From Dyella sp. SG609 (GTDB lineage Bacteria; Pseudomonadota; Gammaproteobacteria; Xanthomonadales; Rhodanobacteraceae), in contig NZ_JAAZQJ010000013.1 of the NCBI RefSeq assembly GCF_012275375.1, forward strand, positions 1-64,000: 64,000 nt of DNA, in the 5' to 3' direction. The notes under the pieces are model-generated. The model did no database searches, was not told where the DNA came from, and saw only the letters and a list, made by a program, of their open reading frames with translations. A program made the translations under genes and the position numbers. The first letter of the stretch is position 1; the number at the start of each line of letters is the position of its first letter. Positions 59,954-64,000 of this stretch are shown piece by piece.

Positions 59954-60514
59954 TCAGCGCTTCTGGTACGGATGGAAGATGTGATCCTTCGCGGCCACTT
60001 TGACGTGGCACGAGTGGCCGCAGTCGGCGACGCCGGTGGGGTCGGCGCTGTAGGTATCCGCGGCCGCGTCGTAGTCGACCAGCGCATAGCCCCAGCCGCC
60101 GCTCCTGGGAAAGCGCTTGCTGTCCTTCTCGATCACGAAGGCCTGCGAGAACGCGTCGGGCACGTCGACGACGAACGGCGCCTCGGCGCTCTTCTTGAAC
60201 TTCCACTGCAGCTTGGCGATCTTCGAGCCTTCCGGGAACGGCTTGCCGTTGCCGGGAATGCCCGACTTGTAGGCCTTGATCATGATGGGATTGGCCACGA
60301 TCACCTTCAGCACCTCGTCGGTGCGCGCGCTGGATACCACCGACCAGTCCTCGTAACCTTTGAAGTCGGCGAAGGCGATGCCGCTGGGCGAGACCAGCGA
60401 GTACTTGTCGTGCGTGCCCGGCGGGCCCTTGGCTTTCTCCTGCGCGGAAAGCACGGTGCCGCCGGCGACGATGAGCAGGAGCGTTCCGGCCGTGGTCATG
60501 AGCAGATGCTTCAT
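59954..60514 (-). CDS. Exported cytochrome P460-family protein
   Basis: 186 residues with signal peptide. The haem-binding CGHSCH (165-170) lies near the C-terminus, and WGYALVDYDAAADTYS precedes it, as in cytochrome P460, a c-type haem protein that can oxidise hydroxylamine or NO. The P460 crosslinking Lys cannot be assigned with certainty. Could detoxify nitrogen oxides in the periplasm. Confidence 0.8.
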   Translation of the reverse strand: MKHLLMTTAGTLLLIVAGGTVLSAQEKAKGPPGTHDKYSLVSPSGIAFADFKGYEDWSVVSSARTDEVLKVIVANPIMIKAYKSGIPGNGKPFPEGSKIAKLQWKFKKSAEAPFVVDVPDAFSQAFVIEKDSKRFPRSGGWGYALVDYDAAADTYSADPTGVADCGHSCHVKVAAKDHIFHPYQKR

Positions 60515-60695
60515 GGCTGACCCTCGGTGATGGTGACGAGCGTCGATCGCGGCGTAGCCCTGGCCGCCGCCCCGGGGAGGCAGCGCCTCCCTGCCGGAAT
60601 CTACGGGCTGGCTGGCAGGCCCGACATACGCCGTACGGTGCATTGAAAGGCGATGCGCATCGGCATGAAGTAGGCGGTTTGCCCGGCCTGGGCGG

Positions 60696-61550
60696 TCAAA
60701 GCGTGGGCAGCACCGCCCGCACATGCGCTTCGAAACGGCTCGACAGCCTCGAGGCATGCGCGGCGTTCTGAATGGTGATGCCGATCGAGGGCAGCGCCGG
60801 CAGTCCGCTGGACGGCGGCAGCACGCGCAGATCCGGCGGCACGCCGGTGAGGGTCATCACGGTGATGGCTTGTCCGGAACGCACCACGGCGGTGAGGCCG
60901 GCCACGCTGCCGCTCGCATAGGCGATGCAGTAATCGCGGCCGGCGCGATCGAGACTGGCGGTCGCGGCCAGATGATCCAGCGCATCCGGATCCGACAGCG
61001 CCAGCTGCAGGGGATCGCGCCGGAATGCCTGGCTGCCTTTGCTGCCCACCCAGACCAGCGGTTCGCGGCGCAGGAAATGACCGCGCTCCGCGCTGTCCGG
61101 CTGCGATACCAGGGCGATGTCCAGCGACTTGTCGCGCAAGCGTTCCAGCAGCCGCGGCGATGGCGCGCACACCACTTCGATGAATACCTGCGGATGCAGG
61201 CTGGCGAAACTCTGCAGCAGGCCGGGCAGGAACACGCGGGCGTAATCGTCCGGACAACCGAAGCGCAGGCGGCCCGACAGGTTCTCGCCGGTGAGGTCGG
61301 CCACCGCTTCGTCGTGCGTGCGCAGGATGCGCTGCGCATGCGCCAGCAGCCGTTCGCCATGCGTGGTGAGCGAGACGCCGCGGCCGCTGCGGATCATCAA
61401 TGGCTGCTGCACGGCCTGCTCCAGCTTTTTCAGCTGCTGGCTGAGCGCCGCCTGCGTGCGGCCCACCTGCCCGGCGGCGCCGCTGACCGAGGTGGCGTCG
61501 GCCATGGCGACGAAGCTGCGCAGCAATGCGATATCGAGTCGGATGCCCAT
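60696..61550 (-). CDS. LysR-family transcriptional regulator
   Basis: 284 residues. N-terminal HTH (LLRSFVAMADATSVSGAAGQ, RTQAALSQQLKKLEQAV) and a LysR-substrate domain (GRLRFGCPDDYARVFLPGLL). Divergent from the CocE-like hydrolase (159 bp), which is its probable target. Confidence 0.88.
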   Translation of the reverse strand: MGIRLDIALLRSFVAMADATSVSGAAGQVGRTQAALSQQLKKLEQAVQQPLMIRSGRGVSLTTHGERLLAHAQRILRTHDEAVADLTGENLSGRLRFGCPDDYARVFLPGLLQSFASLHPQVFIEVVCAPSPRLLERLRDKSLDIALVSQPDSAERGHFLRREPLVWVGSKGSQAFRRDPLQLALSDPDALDHLAATASLDRAGRDYCIAYASGSVAGLTAVVRSGQAITVMTLTGVPPDLRVLPPSSGLPALPSIGITIQNAAHASRLSSRFEAHVRAVLPTL

Positions 61551-61708
61551 GCCGCTGTCCGTGATCAGGTGGGTGGGCCGGACCGTGGGGGATGCCGGGC
61601 CTCGCCGGATAATCGCATCTTATAAGAGCCATTAGCGTTTTTAGTTTTCGCCGGCGCGCGGGCCGTGCCTAAGATCGAACGGACATCCCCGCTGAAAGGA
61701 TCGGACGC

Positions 61709-63667
61709 ATGAGGACCACCCTGGGCAGGTCGCTGTTGCTGTGCCTCTTCGCCATGGCGGCCACGGTGGCCGCGGCCGACGCACCGCGGAAGCAGGCGCC
61801 GCTGTACGGCGTCAACGATATCCCGAAGACATTCGACGACGCGGTGCCGGGCGGGCAGGACTTCGTCAAGCGCGTGGCGATGATCCCGATGCGCGACGGG
61901 GTGAAGCTCTACACGGTGATCATGCTGCCCAAGGGCGCGCACGATGCGCCGATCCTGCTGACGCGCACGCCGTACAACGCGGACGAGCGCGCGGGCAATG
62001 CGACCAGTTCGTCGCTGCTGTCGGCGTTGCCCTTGGGCGATGCGGTGTTCGCGCAGGCCGGCTATATCCGTGTCTATCAGGACGTGCGCGGCAAATACGG
62101 TTCGGAGGGCGACTACGTGATGATGCGGCCGGTGCGCGGGCCGCTGAATCCCACCAAGGTGGATCACGTCACCGACGCCTGGGACACCATCGACTGGCTG
62201 GTGAAGCACGTGCCGGAATCGAACGGGCGCGTCGCCATGATCGGTTCATCGTACGAAGGCTTCACCGCCGCCATGGCCTTGCTCGATCCGCATCCGGCGC
62301 TGAAGGCGTCGGTGCCGGAGAGTCCGGTGATCGATGCCTATATGGGCGACGACTGGTTCCACCATGGCGCGTTCCGCAACCTGATGCTCGGCTACGTGCA
62401 TATGCAGACGGTGCAGAAGGGCGCGGGCGCGGTCACGCCCAGCGACACCTACGACAAGTACGAGGAGTACCTGCGCGCCGGCTCCACCGGCGACTACGTG
62501 CGCAGCCGAGGCCTGGACAAGCTGCCGTTCACGGCGCGGGTGATGGAACACCCTGCCTACGATGCGTTCTGGCAGGGGCAGGACCTGGTGCGGCTGCTGG
62601 CGGCGCATCCCTCGTCGGTGCCCACGCTGTGGGAGCAGGGCCTGTTCGACCAGGAGGACATGTGGGGTGCCAACCATGCGTGGCTGGCATTGAAGGCCGC
62701 CGGCCATGCGTCCAACAACTGGCTGGTGCTGGGCCCGTGGTCGCACAGCCAGGTCAACGGCACCGGTTTTGCGCTGGGGCCGCTCAAGTGGTCGGGCGAC
62801 ACCGCACTGGAATACAACCGCGACATGGTGCTTCCCTTCCTCGAACACTACCTGCGCGACAAGCCGGCGGCGCCGCTGGCGCACGTCTCGGTCTACAACA
62901 CCGGCGACAACCGCTGGGACCGCTTCGAGGACTGGCCCACGGCCTGCGAGCACGGCTGCGCGAACGCACTGAAGCCGCTGTACCTGGGCAAGGATTTCGG
63001 CCTGAGCTTCGCCGCGCCCACCGAAGCGGATGCGGGCGACAGCTATGTCAGCGATCCGGCCAGGCCGGTGCCCTTCCTGCCGCGCCCCGTGCTGGATCCG
63101 TTCTTCGCCTACGGCTCGACCTATGCCGGCTATCTGCCCTGGAGCAAATGGCTGGTGAGCGACCAGCGCTTTGTCGATGGACGCACCGACGTGCTGGTGT
63201 ACGAAACGCCGGTGCTGACCGCGCCGGTGCGCGTGCAGGGCATCCCCGTGGCGGACGTGCGCGCGGCCACCACGGGCACCGATGGCGACGTGGTGGTGAA
63301 GCTGATCGACGTGTATCCCTCGCAGGTGACGCACGATCCATCGATGGGCGGCTATGAACTGCCGATTGCGCTGGATATCTTCCGCGGCCGCTACCGCGAG
63401 AGCTTCGAGCATCCCAGCGCGATTCCGGCGAACCAGCCGCAGCGCTATCGCTTCGAGCTGCCGAACGTGAACCACGTGTTCCAGCCGGGGCACCGGATCA
63501 TGGTGCAGATCCAGTCCTCGCTGTTTCCGCTGTACGACCGCAATCCGCAGACCTTCGTGCCGAATATCTTCGAGGCGAAGCCGGGCGATTACCGCGCGGC
63601 GACGATCACGGTGCTGCGGTCGGGCGCGCAGCCGTCGGCGGTGTGGTTGCCGGTGGTGGAGCGCTGA
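61709..63667 (+). CDS. Exported CocE/S15-type X-Pro or alpha-amino ester hydrolase
   Basis: 652 residues with signal peptide. The nucleophile elbow GSSYEG (179-184, Ser181), the VYQDVRGKYGSEGDY motif and GPWSHSQVNG near the His belong to the CocE/NonD and alpha-amino ester hydrolase family, followed by a C-terminal jelly-roll domain. It would hydrolyse esters, beta-lactam side chains or X-Pro peptides in the periplasm. Confidence 0.88.
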   Translation: MRTTLGRSLLLCLFAMAATVAAADAPRKQAPLYGVNDIPKTFDDAVPGGQDFVKRVAMIPMRDGVKLYTVIMLPKGAHDAPILLTRTPYNADERAGNATSSSLLSALPLGDAVFAQAGYIRVYQDVRGKYGSEGDYVMMRPVRGPLNPTKVDHVTDAWDTIDWLVKHVPESNGRVAMIGSSYEGFTAAMALLDPHPALKASVPESPVIDAYMGDDWFHHGAFRNLMLGYVHMQTVQKGAGAVTPSDTYDKYEEYLRAGSTGDYVRSRGLDKLPFTARVMEHPAYDAFWQGQDLVRLLAAHPSSVPTLWEQGLFDQEDMWGANHAWLALKAAGHASNNWLVLGPWSHSQVNGTGFALGPLKWSGDTALEYNRDMVLPFLEHYLRDKPAAPLAHVSVYNTGDNRWDRFEDWPTACEHGCANALKPLYLGKDFGLSFAAPTEADAGDSYVSDPARPVPFLPRPVLDPFFAYGSTYAGYLPWSKWLVSDQRFVDGRTDVLVYETPVLTAPVRVQGIPVADVRAATTGTDGDVVVKLIDVYPSQVTHDPSMGGYELPIALDIFRGRYRESFEHPSAIPANQPQRYRFELPNVNHVFQPGHRIMVQIQSSLFPLYDRNPQTFVPNIFEAKPGDYRAATITVLRSGAQPSAVWLPVVER

Positions 63668-63673
63668 GCCGCT

Positions 63674-64000
63674 TCAATTCACGGCCGTGCCCGGCTCGAC
63701 GGCGGTCGGCCGGCGCACGCTCAAGGCGGTGCCGGCCGAAGCGATGATGATGGCGCCGATGGCCAGCCACTGCAGCGTGGTCAGGCGCTCGCCCAGCAGG
63801 GTGACGCCGGCCATCGCGGCGACGGCGGGTTCCAGGCTCAGCAAGGTGCTGAAGGTGCGCGCGGGCAGGCGCGTCATCGAGATCATTTCCAGCGAGTACG
63901 GCAGCGCGGAACTGAGGAAGGCCACGCCCAGCGCGTACGGCAGCAGCGAAGGCGACAGCAGTGCGGTGCCGGCGTGCGCCACGCCGAAGGGGATCGCCAG
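63674..64000 (-). CDS. EamA/RhtA-type exporter, C-terminal part (cut by window edge)
   Basis: The C-terminal 108 residues of a drug/metabolite transporter (DMT) family protein, with three to four membrane helices and the pattern LSSALPYSLEMISMTRLPAR, LLSLEPAVAAMAG, LLGERLTTLQWLAIGAIIIA typical of RhtA-like EamA exporters. The N-terminal half lies beyond 64000. Convergent with the CocE-like gene, 6 bp apart. Confidence 0.8.
   Translation of the reverse strand: MAIPFGVAHAGTALLSPSLLPYALGVAFLSSALPYSLEMISMTRLPARTFSTLLSLEPAVAAMAGVTLLGERLTTLQWLAIGAIIIASAGTALSVRRPTAVEPGTAVN

Noticed and set aside
1-64000. CRISPR arrays, tRNA and rRNA genes
   Set aside because: No regularly spaced direct repeats, no cloverleaf pattern and no rRNA-like stretch were found by eye.

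Overview
The window is GC-rich, densely coded chromosomal DNA from a gammaproteobacterium, most likely a member of the Lysobacterales (Xanthomonadales), Rhodanobacteraceae/Dyella-like. This placement is inferred from the base composition, the CTCTCCC/GGGAGAG intergenic repeats, a RebB-type R-body protein, a CadC-like TPR regulator and a phenazine locus resembling the myxin locus of Lysobacter as I remember it. No rRNA, tRNA or CRISPR array was seen. The left edge cuts an IS3-type transposase and the right edge cuts an EamA-type exporter.

Left part (1-23 kb). An IS3-like end interrupts a GFA-domain gene. It is followed by a tandem REP-like repeat, a secreted S33-type peptidase and a divergent MocR regulator that has Arg where the PLP-binding Lys should be. 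From about 5.5 to 11.5 kb the DNA is visibly AT-richer and carries a defence-like island: a UvrD-type helicase, a DarT-like ADP-ribosyltransferase and a DraG/ARH-type ADP-ribosylglycohydrolase in one start/stop-overlapping operon, next to a BRCT protein and an HNH nuclease. Then come a RebB protein, an AIM24-family protein, an alginate-lyase-like protein lacking its catalytic His, a HIT protein, a two-gene secreted beta-propeller/Ig-like operon, a MarR-controlled aromatic hydroxylase with two clear operators, and an AbiEi/AbiEii toxin-antitoxin pair with its own operator.

Centre (23-44 kb). A cNMP-binding/thioredoxin-reductase-like fusion, a DUF6438-ankyrin protein, a BaeS/BaeR-like two-component system and an S41 protease lead into a phenazine cluster (29.9-43.1 kb). 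The core genes phzC-D-E-x-G-F-B run leftward. A divergent arm (O-methyltransferase, ABM protein, PhzS-like hydroxylase, Baeyer-Villiger-type N-oxygenase candidate) runs rightward, followed by a PAS-LuxR regulator. Together they should make the phenazine carboxylate scaffold from chorismate and decorate it by decarboxylative hydroxylation, N-oxidation and O-methylation, that is, a myxin/iodinin-like product.

Right part (44-64 kb). After a sirtuin, an SDR, a GH30 glycosidase and a 777-residue CadC-like TPR regulator comes an eight-gene, fully overlapping operon (48.9-57.7 kb): MoxR AAA ATPase, unknown protein, HExxH/VWA protein, radical SAM enzyme, unknown coiled-coil protein, PaaK-like adenylating enzyme, PnuC and NadR. 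I do not recognise this as a described system. It and the helicase/DarT-like/ARH operon are the two best candidates for something new. The window ends with an exported methyltransferase-like protein, a Vgb-like propeller, a cytochrome P460, a LysR regulator and a CocE/S15-type hydrolase.

All family assignments come from reading motifs by eye; no database search was run.
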